A stretch of 25,636 nt of DNA, from the IMG/VR virus record IMGVR_UViG_3300034104_002424, positions 1 through 25,636 of that record, one strand, 5' to 3'. Shown piece after piece: positions 7,849 through 15,354 of the stretch. The notes under the pieces were generated by a model. That model saw only the letters and a program-made list of their open reading frames with translations. It did not search any database and was not told where the DNA came from. Position 1 is the first letter of the stretch. Each line of letters starts with the position of its first letter. Source of the stretch: a virus. The translations under genes were made by a program, and so were the position numbers.

Positions 7849-8478
7849 ATGGCTCAAAATATATTACAAAGACGCTCGGCAATACAAGGTAAAGTTCCAG
7901 ATACCTCATCCTTACAGGTTGGAGAAATTGCAATAAATACCTATGATGGTAAAGCCTTCATACATAAATCAGGTTCTACTGAGTCTATTGAATCTTTTGT
8001 TATTACCAATTCAACTACAACTGGTTCAATCATAATAACTGGTACAGGTTCGTTTGGTGAAGCAAGCATTACATTTGACGCAAATATTGGACAAGACTTA
8101 TATGTTACAAGAGATATAGTTGGTAATGGTGACATAGATATTGCAGGTGCAGTTAGTGCATCAATAGTATCTGCATCGATGTTCTATGGTGATGGTAGTG
8201 GATTGACTGGAATTACTGCATCAATGAGACCAGATGATTTCGACTTTAATTCTGACCCATTTGCTGGAACAATAGGATATATACAGGCAAGTGGTTCTCT
8301 TTACAAAGTTGCAACTACCCCTTCTGCAGTTGAATTTAGATATAATGATACACCATTTGCAACTTTTCAAACTGGAAGTACAAGTTTGTATGGTATCGGT
8401 GATATTATGACATTTAGTTCTTCGGTAGCAAGTAGACTATTGGAATTAGAAGCTGGACCTGATGCTGGACAATTCTAA
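7849..8478 (+). CDS. Short fibre-type protein, paralogue of the next gene
   Basis: This 209-residue protein begins MAQNILQRRSAIQGKVPDTS, then LQVGEIAINTYDGKAFI, an Mtd_N-like head nearly the same as that of the 279-aa protein at 8605. A beta-rich middle follows (TTGSIIITGTGSFGEASI, DLYVTRDIVGNGDIDIAGAV), then a fibre linker, GIGDIMTFSSSVASRLLELE, also found in the much longer fibres, where it introduces coiled-coil shafts. Here it stops almost at once, ending PDAGQF. The protein therefore looks like a fibre base without a shaft: either a short fibre or collar component, or a truncated fibre. It is the only gene in the array whose upstream gap lacks the ATATTTATA motif; a hairpin at 7786 lies upstream and a strong terminator at 8505 downstream. 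Confidence 0.7.
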   Translation: MAQNILQRRSAIQGKVPDTSSLQVGEIAINTYDGKAFIHKSGSTESIESFVITNSTTTGSIIITGTGSFGEASITFDANIGQDLYVTRDIVGNGDIDIAGAVSASIVSASMFYGDGSGLTGITASMRPDDFDFNSDPFAGTIGYIQASGSLYKVATTPSAVEFRYNDTPFATFQTGSTSLYGIGDIMTFSSSVASRLLELEAGPDAGQF

Positions 8479-8504
8479 AATAAATTAAACAAAATTATAA
8501 TAAG

Positions 8505-8536
8505 ACCCTTACCAAAAAGTAAGGGTTTTTTGTTTT
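8505..8536 (+). terminator. Rho-independent terminator
   Basis: Stem ACCCTTAC (8505-8512) pairs perfectly with GTAAGGGT (8519-8526) around loop CAAAAA, followed by a run of T residues and GTTTT. It ends the unit containing the 209-aa fibre gene and precedes a new promoter-like motif at 8542. Confidence 0.85.
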
Positions 8537-8541
8537 ATGGT

Positions 8542-8550
8542 ATATTTATG
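8542..8550 (+). promoter_or_regulatory. ATATTTATG motif (one mismatch) after terminator
   Basis: Variant ATATTTATG of the recurrent 9-mer, placed just after the terminator at 8505 and 54 nt before the ATG at 8605. It is followed 2 nt later by a perfect palindrome, which would fall at or near a transcription start if this is a -10 element. Confidence 0.4.
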
Positions 8551-8552
8551 TT

Positions 8553-8568
8553 CGTAGTATATACTACG
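8553..8568. promoter_or_regulatory. Perfect 16-bp palindrome, possible operator
   Basis: CGTAGTATATACTACG is its own reverse complement over all 16 bases, with no loop, so it reads more like a binding site for a dimeric protein than an RNA hairpin. It lies between the promoter-like motif at 8542 and the 8605 start. No other copy was noticed in the window. Confidence 0.4.
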
Positions 8569-8604
8569 CTTTTGTTATATAACACTTAAACATAGTCCAT
8601 AGAT

Positions 8605-9444
8605 ATGGCCCAAAACATTATACTCAAGCGTTCTGCGCTTCCGGGTAAGGTACCCGACACAGGATCACTCAATGTAGGTGAAATTGCAGTAAATACTTAT
8701 GATGGTAAATTATTTATAAAGCGTTCTGGGAATACGGACTCTATTCAAAGTGTTTTAACAACCGACTCAATTACAACGGGTTCGATAACATTAACTCAAA
8801 CTGGTTCATTTGGTGAATTATTTGTAACTCAAGATGCAAATGTTCAAAGAGATTTATTTGTAATTAGAGATATTATTACAAATAACGATATTGATGCTGG
8901 TGGAGATATTAGTGGTAGTGGATTACAAGTCAATGACACATTAAACATTATACATGGTAATTTCAGTTTATCAGCTAGCACATCAATAACTGGTGCAGTT
9001 GGTATAGATGGTGATTTGACTATTTTAGGTGCAGTTAATGCGAGACAATTCAATATTAATGTAATTTCATCTTCAGTAATATATCAAAGTGGTTCAACTA
9101 AATTTGGTGATACAATAGATGATACACATGAATTTACTGGTTCCGTTTCACTTACAGGATCATTGACAGTAAATGGTGAAGCCGTTGGAGTTGCACCTGG
9201 TCCAAATACATTTGATTTTAACTTAGACCCAAATGCAGCTGGAACTGTAAATTTTATAGAAGATAGTACAAGTAATACTAGAGCAATAGCAAGAACCGAT
9301 TCATTTGATGTTTTAATTGGTAATACTACACATTTATCAATTAGTTCATCTGCTATAAATGTAACAACGGGTAGTATAACGGCAAACTATATGCATTTGG
9401 CAAAATATATATCAACGGCAGGAGATTTGGATTTTAATATTTAA
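8605..9444 (+). CDS. Short fibre-type protein, paralogue of the previous gene
   Basis: This 279-residue protein shares its first 50 or so residues with the 209-aa protein upstream: MAQNIILKRSALPGKVPDTG, then LNVGEIAVNTYDGKLFIKRSG, an Mtd_N-like head. The middle has repeated short beta units (TGSITLTQTGSFGELFVTQ, DLFVIRDIITNNDIDAGGDI, TGSVSLTGSLTVNGEAV) typical of fibre base regions. The distal part (NTFDFNLDPNAAGTVNFIE) parallels DDFDFNSDPFAGTIGYIQ of its neighbour, so the pair arose by duplication and then diverged at the C-terminus. There is no coiled-coil shaft, S74 domain or recognised lectin fold. Start choice is supported by the match of the two N-termini. It has its own terminator-insulated upstream region with a promoter-like motif and palindrome, suggesting separate control. 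Confidence 0.7.
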   Translation: MAQNIILKRSALPGKVPDTGSLNVGEIAVNTYDGKLFIKRSGNTDSIQSVLTTDSITTGSITLTQTGSFGELFVTQDANVQRDLFVIRDIITNNDIDAGGDISGSGLQVNDTLNIIHGNFSLSASTSITGAVGIDGDLTILGAVNARQFNINVISSSVIYQSGSTKFGDTIDDTHEFTGSVSLTGSLTVNGEAVGVAPGPNTFDFNLDPNAAGTVNFIEDSTSNTRAIARTDSFDVLIGNTTHLSISSSAINVTTGSITANYMHLAKYISTAGDLDFNI

Positions 9445-9446
9445 TC

Positions 9447-9455
9447 ATATTTATA
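9447..9455 (+). promoter_or_regulatory. ATATTTATA motif upstream of 9475 gene
   Basis: Exact 9-mer in the 30-nt gap between fibre genes, 19 nt before the ATG of the 1247-aa fibre. Confidence 0.45.
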
Positions 9456-9474
9456 AGAAACATAAAAGAATTAG

Positions 9475-12400
9475 ATGGCAGCTATATTTCAACTAAGAAG
9501 AGGAACATCAGATGTAATACTTGTAGATGGTGAATTGTATTTACATAATGGTAGTGGTTCTATTCAATTTGGTAGTGGTTCAAACAACTACACCTTACTA
9601 CCTTTAAATGCACCGGCATATGGTGATATTAATTTAAGTGGTAGCATATCCGCATCTGGAGATGTTAGAATTGGTGGAAACATTTATTTAGGAGATAATT
9701 TAGCAAATGATAGTGTAAATGTAAACTCACCATTTAGTGGGTCAATTATACCATCTGGTTCAAACACATTCGACTTAGGTAGTTCAACAACTGTTTATAG
9801 AAATATTTATTCAAACAGAGTATCGGCTTCATTTTTTACAGGTTCTTTGAATGGAACTGTTAATGGAATTGATGTTACAAATTTCTCAACATCAGTAGAT
9901 GGTAGATTAGATGTAATTGAAAGTAAATATGCAACAACTGGTTCAAATATTTTTGTAGGAAATCAAACTATTAGTGGTTCTTTAATCGTTAGTGGTTCAA
10001 ATATTCAATTTAGTGGTTCAAATATAGAATTTACAAGAGATTGGCCTGAGGTTGGTAGTGAATCTCATTTTTTGAGACTTGAACCATTTACATCATCAAC
10101 TGGTAGATACTATCAAGGATTAGGAATTGGTGTTGAACATTGGGATGATGGAACGGGTACATATGAACATTCATTATTGATTCATTCTTTTGATGATGAT
10201 ACTCTTCAAAACTATGGTGCAGAATTAAATGTTGGGCCATATAGAACTCATATGAGAGTTTACCCATCTGGTTCAAACGGCAGTTTATCAAATATATCGG
10301 TACAAGAATTATCAAATGGAAAAAGTCAAGCATTGGTATATGGTGATTATGTACACATTGGGGCATTTACAGGACAAGAAATTTTAATAGGTAATACTGG
10401 TTCATTGATTACAATTACTGGAAGTAATATGTTATTTGATACCCCATTAACATCTTCTCATCCAATAGTTGCAACATTATTTAGTGGTTCAATTAGTGGT
10501 ATTGGTAATGTAACCGAATTTAGTTCATCGATATCCGATAAATTTGTAACAATATCAAATGTTACAAGTTCATTTGATAGTAGATTAGACAGATTAGAAG
10601 AAAGCACTCAATCTTTAAACGATTATACACAATCTTTAAAAAGTGCAATAGATGTAACTGGCGGTGACACTAGAATTTTAGGAAACTTAATAGTTGATGG
10701 AACACAAACTTCATTAAATACAACAAATACATTTATTGAAGATAAGTCAATCACATTAGCAAGTGGTTCAACTAATTCAAGTATTGCAGATGGTGCTGGT
10801 TTTAACATTGCAGGTGCAAATGTTTCAATGAGTTGGGAAGATGGAAATCAAAGATTATATTTTAATACAAATTTAGGTATACAAGGTTCAATAAGTTCAT
10901 CTACAATAGTTGGTTTAAATGGAGTAAGTGTAAATGTATACTCTGCATCGGTTGATAGTAGATTAACTAATTCCGAAATTCTTTCTGCATCTATTTTAGG
11001 ACATATTTATGATATAAATTTAAAAACTGGTTCTTTTGAAACTAAGTTTACTACAATACAAAGTTTGACTGCATCTTATGATATTCATACTGCATCATTA
11101 AACATATATACACAAAGTGTTAATGGACATATTTTGGATTTGAATAGTTGGACTGCATCTCAAAATGAAAAAGATATTGTTATTTCAAATATAACTTCTT
11201 CTTATAATTCATTTACTGGTTCGGCAACTGCGAGTATAGTAGAATTATTTTGGACTGCATCAAATCACGAAGTTAGAATTGATAGTTTAGAAACTAAAGC
11301 AACTACAATTGAATCTTATACTGCATCAATTGATTCAAAATTTGTAAAAATTGAAAGTATAACGGCATCTTACAATAGTGTAACTGCATCATTTAATCAG
11401 TTTACTTCTTCAACCTATACAACTTTCAGTACATCAGTTGATTTGAGATTGGATGAATTGGAATATACCGCTTCAATTTTGACTCCAGAAGGACAAGCTG
11501 AAACATTTAATGCATATAATTCATTTACAGCATCTGCAAATAGTAGATTGAGTAATTTAGAAATTAAATCTGCAAGTGTAGATGTATCAATAACTTCATT
11601 AAATGCATTTACAACATCTCAAGAAAACTTAAATCTAACATTTGCAACTACTGGTTCAAATACATTTATAGGAACACAAACTATAAGTGGTTCTACATAT
11701 ATAACTGGTGATTTGATAGTTTTTGGTTCATCATCTTTACAAAATGTAACTGCATCTGCAGTTTCAATCGGAACAAATACGGTAATATTAAATAACGATA
11801 CTCCGTCTGTAAGATTTGGTGGAATTTCGGTAGCAGATAGTGGTTCAGGAGCAGGAGCAAGTGGTTCATTATTTTGGGATTCTGTAAATAATAACTGGAT
11901 TTATCAACATCCATCGGGTGGTGTTGAATCTGCAATGAGTGCAATATTAATTTCAGGACCATTAAATACGGGTTCTTTGGGTGATGAAGCACATATTACA
12001 CCGGGAAGAATAATGGTTGCAACCGGTGATGACCACATTGGTGATTCGAATATTTATCACAATGAAACGATTACTGCATTTGCAGGTAATGTAGAAGTAA
12101 CTGGTTCAACAACATTAGGAACTGCAAACATCACAACATTAAACGCTGGAAACGGAGTAGTATCGGGTTCATCACAAATAACATTATCATCTACAACTGG
12201 ATATTCTACATTTAGTTCGTCTTTAAATAATAGATTTACTGAAATAGAAAATTATACATCATCATTAAAAAGTGCATTATCTGTCAATGGAAATGATTTG
12301 GTGGTTGCTGGTAATTTAACTGTATTGGGTGATGCGGTAACTCTAAATGTGGGTAATTTATCAGTCGAAGATAAAACAATTACTTTAGCAAGTGGTTCAC

Positions 12401-13218
12401 CTGATTCAATTTCATCGGATGGTGCAGGTTTATATATAAGTGGTGCAGATGCAAGTATTTTATGGAACCATTCAAACACAAGATTAGATATTAATAAATC
12501 AATATATGTATCGGGTGATATAAATACATTAGGTAGTATAACAGGTTCAATTGCAGCAACAAATGGTGTAGTTTCTGGTTCATCACAAGTATCTTATGTA
12601 GGATTGAGTAATATACCATCAGGAATTATTTCATCATCTGCACAAATTGATGCATTATTTGATATTGATGGTTTGGTTAGTGGTTCATCTCAAATATCAT
12701 ATGTAGATTTATCTAACATACCTGCAGGAATTATTTCATCATCTGCACAAATTGATGCATTATTTAATATAGATGGGTTGGTATCCGGTTCATCTCAAAT
12801 TACTTTATCATCTACAACAGGTGGTTCTACAACTTCCGATGTTCAATTTGGTTCATTAGGAATTGGAACTGCTGCAAGTGGTGTAAGTGGTGAGATTAGA
12901 GCAACTGGTGATATCGTAGCATTCTATTCATCTGACGAAAGATTAAAAGAAAATATACAACCAATTCAAAATGCATTATCAAAAGTTGAATCAATTAGTG
13001 GTAATACATATGATTGGAAAGAAGGATTTGAAAAAATACATTCACATAAAGGAAATGATTTAGGAGTAATAGCACAAGAAGTTCAATCAGTATTACCTGA
13101 AGTAGTAACTGAGAGAGAAACTGGATATTTGGCAGTTGATTATGTGAAGTTGGTTCCTGTCTTAATTGAAGCGATAAAAGAATTATCTGCAAAAGTTAAG
13201 GAATTGGAAAATAAATAG
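9475..13218 (+). CDS. Giant tail fibre with C-terminal S74 chaperone domain
   Basis: This 1247-residue protein is the largest in the window. Residues 1-45 are an RRGT-type head (FQLRRGTSDVILVDGELYLH). Residues about 85-110 hold a DLGSSTTVYRNIY motif common in phage fibres. Residues 154-333 are cassette A, shared with the fibre at 1-3003. Two EDK-ITLASGS modules lie near residues 422 and 965; residues about 490-720 are coiled-coil shaft repeats; 725-858 is cassette B, shared with the 899-aa fibre; and 1033-1102 are two 35-residue tandem repeats. The C-terminus (1153-1247) is a Peptidase_S74 intramolecular chaperone: S1153-D-E-R-L-K1158, then YDWKEGF, LGVIAQEVQSVLPEVV, YLAVDYVKLVPVLIEAIKEL. In this family the chaperone aids trimer folding and is cut off just before the serine, with the Ser-Lys pair catalytic; both are present. 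Probably a main receptor-binding fibre. Confidence 0.88.
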   Translation: MAAIFQLRRGTSDVILVDGELYLHNGSGSIQFGSGSNNYTLLPLNAPAYGDINLSGSISASGDVRIGGNIYLGDNLANDSVNVNSPFSGSIIPSGSNTFDLGSSTTVYRNIYSNRVSASFFTGSLNGTVNGIDVTNFSTSVDGRLDVIESKYATTGSNIFVGNQTISGSLIVSGSNIQFSGSNIEFTRDWPEVGSESHFLRLEPFTSSTGRYYQGLGIGVEHWDDGTGTYEHSLLIHSFDDDTLQNYGAELNVGPYRTHMRVYPSGSNGSLSNISVQELSNGKSQALVYGDYVHIGAFTGQEILIGNTGSLITITGSNMLFDTPLTSSHPIVATLFSGSISGIGNVTEFSSSISDKFVTISNVTSSFDSRLDRLEESTQSLNDYTQSLKSAIDVTGGDTRILGNLIVDGTQTSLNTTNTFIEDKSITLASGSTNSSIADGAGFNIAGANVSMSWEDGNQRLYFNTNLGIQGSISSSTIVGLNGVSVNVYSASVDSRLTNSEILSASILGHIYDINLKTGSFETKFTTIQSLTASYDIHTASLNIYTQSVNGHILDLNSWTASQNEKDIVISNITSSYNSFTGSATASIVELFWTASNHEVRIDSLETKATTIESYTASIDSKFVKIESITASYNSVTASFNQFTSSTYTTFSTSVDLRLDELEYTASILTPEGQAETFNAYNSFTASANSRLSNLEIKSASVDVSITSLNAFTTSQENLNLTFATTGSNTFIGTQTISGSTYITGDLIVFGSSSLQNVTASAVSIGTNTVILNNDTPSVRFGGISVADSGSGAGASGSLFWDSVNNNWIYQHPSGGVESAMSAILISGPLNTGSLGDEAHITPGRIMVATGDDHIGDSNIYHNETITAFAGNVEVTGSTTLGTANITTLNAGNGVVSGSSQITLSSTTGYSTFSSSLNNRFTEIENYTSSLKSALSVNGNDLVVAGNLTVLGDAVTLNVGNLSVEDKTITLASGSPDSISSDGAGLYISGADASILWNHSNTRLDINKSIYVSGDINTLGSITGSIAATNGVVSGSSQVSYVGLSNIPSGIISSSAQIDALFDIDGLVSGSSQISYVDLSNIPAGIISSSAQIDALFNIDGLVSGSSQITLSSTTGGSTTSDVQFGSLGIGTAASGVSGEIRATGDIVAFYSSDERLKENIQPIQNALSKVESISGNTYDWKEGFEKIHSHKGNDLGVIAQEVQSVLPEVVTERETGYLAVDYVKLVPVLIEAIKELSAKVKELENK
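9934..10473 (+). repeat. Fibre knob cassette A, copy 2
   Basis: Aligns without any gap to 343-882, with a constant offset of 9591 bases over 180 codons. About four fifths of residues agree by eye, and stretches such as the one encoding GIGVEHWDDGTGTYEHS and ELNVGPYRTHMRVYPS are essentially unchanged. Confidence 0.85.
11647..12048 (+). repeat. Globular fibre cassette B, copy 2
   Basis: Second copy of the 134-codon cassette whose first copy is 6000-6401, aligned without gaps (offset 5647). It lies in the 1247-aa fibre directly after a coiled-coil region, the same architectural position as in the 899-aa fibre. Confidence 0.8.
12571..12780 (+). repeat. 105-bp tandem repeat, two copies plus a partial third
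   Basis: 12571-12675 and 12676-12780 each encode 35 residues of the pattern VSGSSQ-x-SYV-x-LSNIP, then x-GIISSSAQIDALF-x-IDGL. A third copy starts at 12781 with VSGSSQI and then changes to the linker that leads into the S74 domain. Confidence 0.8.
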
Positions 13219-13227
13219 ATATTTATA
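13219..13227 (+). promoter_or_regulatory. ATATTTATA motif upstream of 13264 gene
   Basis: Exact 9-mer starting on the base after the stop codon of the 1247-aa fibre and ending 36 nt before the next ATG. Confidence 0.45.
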
Positions 13228-13263
13228 GATATTATTAACCGTACTAAAAAAAAGGTAAACTAA

Positions 13264-15351
13264 ATGGCACTTAAATTTAGACGTGGGACAACCGCACAAA
13301 AATCAGGTTCGTTAGCATTCGGAGAACCATATGTGAACACCACATTGGGAACATTACAAATCGGACTTGAAAGTGGGGATGTAACTCTTTCATCAACAGG
13401 TACGGGTAGTAATTTAATAGTTGGTGGAATCTCGGGTTCTTCATTAGACATTACTGGAAACGCAAAAATTGATGGTAATTTATCATTGGGTGGACAACTT
13501 ACAATTGGTGACAATACATCTGATACTGTAAATGTAGTTGCATCTTTGAGTTCATCTCTTATCCCATCCGTGGATAATGCATTTGATTTGGGTTCTCAAA
13601 CTAAAATTTGGAGAGACCTTTATATTTCAACGGGTTCAATTAGAGTTGTTGCAGATGGTGCAATATTATCATCTATTACAACAAATGCGGATGGTTCTCA
13701 AACTTTCCCTAATGGTTTATACTCTCAAGCAAATATAACAATTGGTAGTGGTTCTTATGTTAATATAGGTAAATTCGAAATTGGTAGAAGAGGAGATACT
13801 CCTGATAATAATACTGTTTTGGGTATTGATGTAATGCCTGATTTAACAACTGGTGAATTTAATACTGGTATTGGTAGAGGTACTTTATATAATTTAACAA
13901 CAGGTACTAATAATATTTCAGTTGGTGACCAAGCTGGTTACACAATGACAAATGGTTCGGGAAACATTACAATTGGTGCATCCGCAGCATTTACTTTAGC
14001 AGACCCAGGTGGTATGAACGGCCAACCTGTATCAAATACATTCATAGGTAATACTGCAGGAACATATGTAAATAGTGGATTTTATACAACTGCAATTGGT
14101 GGTAATGCATTATTAGGTCAAAATGGTGTAACTGATAGATTTATTAAAAATACAGCAATTGGATATGGTGCAGGTAGTTATCTAACTGGTATCGCGACGA
14201 ATAACTTATATTTGGGTGCAAATGCAGGCCCTTCTTCATATACGAATGAAAGTTATAAATTTTATGTTTCAAATGGTGAAGTAGGTGAACAATCGTTTAT
14301 GTATGGTGATATGGCAAATGGTAGTAGAGCTTTGGATATCAATGCATCCACAACTATATCTGGTTCATTAAGAATAAAGAAAGATTTGATAGTGGAAGGT
14401 TCATCTTCTATTGAAAATATTAGTTCTTCAAATTTAGTAATTGGAACCGCTTATGTAAGTTTAAATACATCAACTCCAACATCTAGATATGCAGGATTAT
14501 TAATTTCTGATAGTGGTTCAGCTGGTGGTTCTGGTTCATTCTTATATGATGCTGTTCAAGATGAGTTCATTTTTGTACATAGAGGAAATGGTACAAATGT
14601 AACATCATCTCACTTTGTATTAGGACCTGAAACATATGATAGTTTGGGTAATGAAACTTATTTAACTAATGATAGATTGCCAAAAGGAACGGGTAAAGAA
14701 CATTTAGTTGATTCAAATATTACCGATACTGGTACATTAATTACTTTAGGTTCAAATACCGTTGTAAACGGAACATTGGTTGCAACCGGCACAACATTAG
14801 TTTCTGGTTCATCTCAAATAGACGCAACTGCAACTACAAACTGGTCAACTGGAATTAAAACACAATTAGATAGTAATACAGTAGTTTCGGGTTCATCACA
14901 AATTACTTTATCATCTACAACTGGTGGTTCTACGACTTCCGATGTAAGATTTGGTTCATTGGGAATTGGTATGGCAGCAAGTGGAACTGCTGGTAGAATT
15001 GACGCAAGTGGTGATATCGTTGCATACTCAACTTCAGATAGAAACTTTAAAGAAAACATTACTCCAATTCCAAACGCATTAGAAAAGATTTCTAAAATTA
15101 GTGGTAACACTTACGATTGGAAAGAAGATATGAAAGATTTCCACGGATTTGAAGGAAATGATGTCGGTGTAATTGCACAAGAAATTGAAGAAGTATTACC
15201 ACAATTGGTAACTACAAGAGAAACAGGATATAAAGCAGTTAAATACGACAAATTGGTTGCATTATTAATTGAAGGTATTAAAGAACAACAAACACAAATA
15301 CACAATTTAACTTTAGAAGTTGAAAATCTAAAGAAACAAAAAGGGTTATAA
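13264..15351 (+). CDS. Tail fibre with YadA-like head repeats and S74 chaperone
   Basis: This 695-residue protein starts with an RRGT head (LKFRRGTTAQKSGSLAFGE, VNTTLGTLQIG), the clearest Mtd_N-like start in the array. Residues about 100-120 hold LIPSVDNAFDLGSQTKIWRD, a common fibre motif. Residues about 183-335 contain repeated units NTVLGIDV, NTGIGRGTL, NISVGDQAG, NTFIGNTAG, TTAIGGNALLG, NTAIGYGAGSY and NLYLGANAG, the pattern of the YadA/Hep_Hag left-handed beta-roll of trimeric adhesins. A diverged cassette B follows (about 370-490). The C-terminus (591-695) is an S74 chaperone: S591-D-R-N-F-K596, YDWKEDM, VGVIAQEIEEVLPQLV, VKYDKLVALLIEGIKE, then a coiled-coil tail. By family knowledge it trimerises, folds, then cuts itself before S591. 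The next gene, a glycosyltransferase, starts 3 nt after the stop. Confidence 0.88.
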   Translation: MALKFRRGTTAQKSGSLAFGEPYVNTTLGTLQIGLESGDVTLSSTGTGSNLIVGGISGSSLDITGNAKIDGNLSLGGQLTIGDNTSDTVNVVASLSSSLIPSVDNAFDLGSQTKIWRDLYISTGSIRVVADGAILSSITTNADGSQTFPNGLYSQANITIGSGSYVNIGKFEIGRRGDTPDNNTVLGIDVMPDLTTGEFNTGIGRGTLYNLTTGTNNISVGDQAGYTMTNGSGNITIGASAAFTLADPGGMNGQPVSNTFIGNTAGTYVNSGFYTTAIGGNALLGQNGVTDRFIKNTAIGYGAGSYLTGIATNNLYLGANAGPSSYTNESYKFYVSNGEVGEQSFMYGDMANGSRALDINASTTISGSLRIKKDLIVEGSSSIENISSSNLVIGTAYVSLNTSTPTSRYAGLLISDSGSAGGSGSFLYDAVQDEFIFVHRGNGTNVTSSHFVLGPETYDSLGNETYLTNDRLPKGTGKEHLVDSNITDTGTLITLGSNTVVNGTLVATGTTLVSGSSQIDATATTNWSTGIKTQLDSNTVVSGSSQITLSSTTGGSTTSDVRFGSLGIGMAASGTAGRIDASGDIVAYSTSDRNFKENITPIPNALEKISKISGNTYDWKEDMKDFHGFEGNDVGVIAQEIEEVLPQLVTTRETGYKAVKYDKLVALLIEGIKEQQTQIHNLTLEVENLKKQKGL

Positions 15352-15354
15352 TTA

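Noticed and set aside
12049-12056. Promoter-like ATATTTATC inside the 1247-aa fibre
   Set aside because: It is an 8-of-9 match in coding sequence, far from any start codon; similar partial matches occur at about 9805, 11004, 15705 and 22193 and are expected by chance at this AT content.
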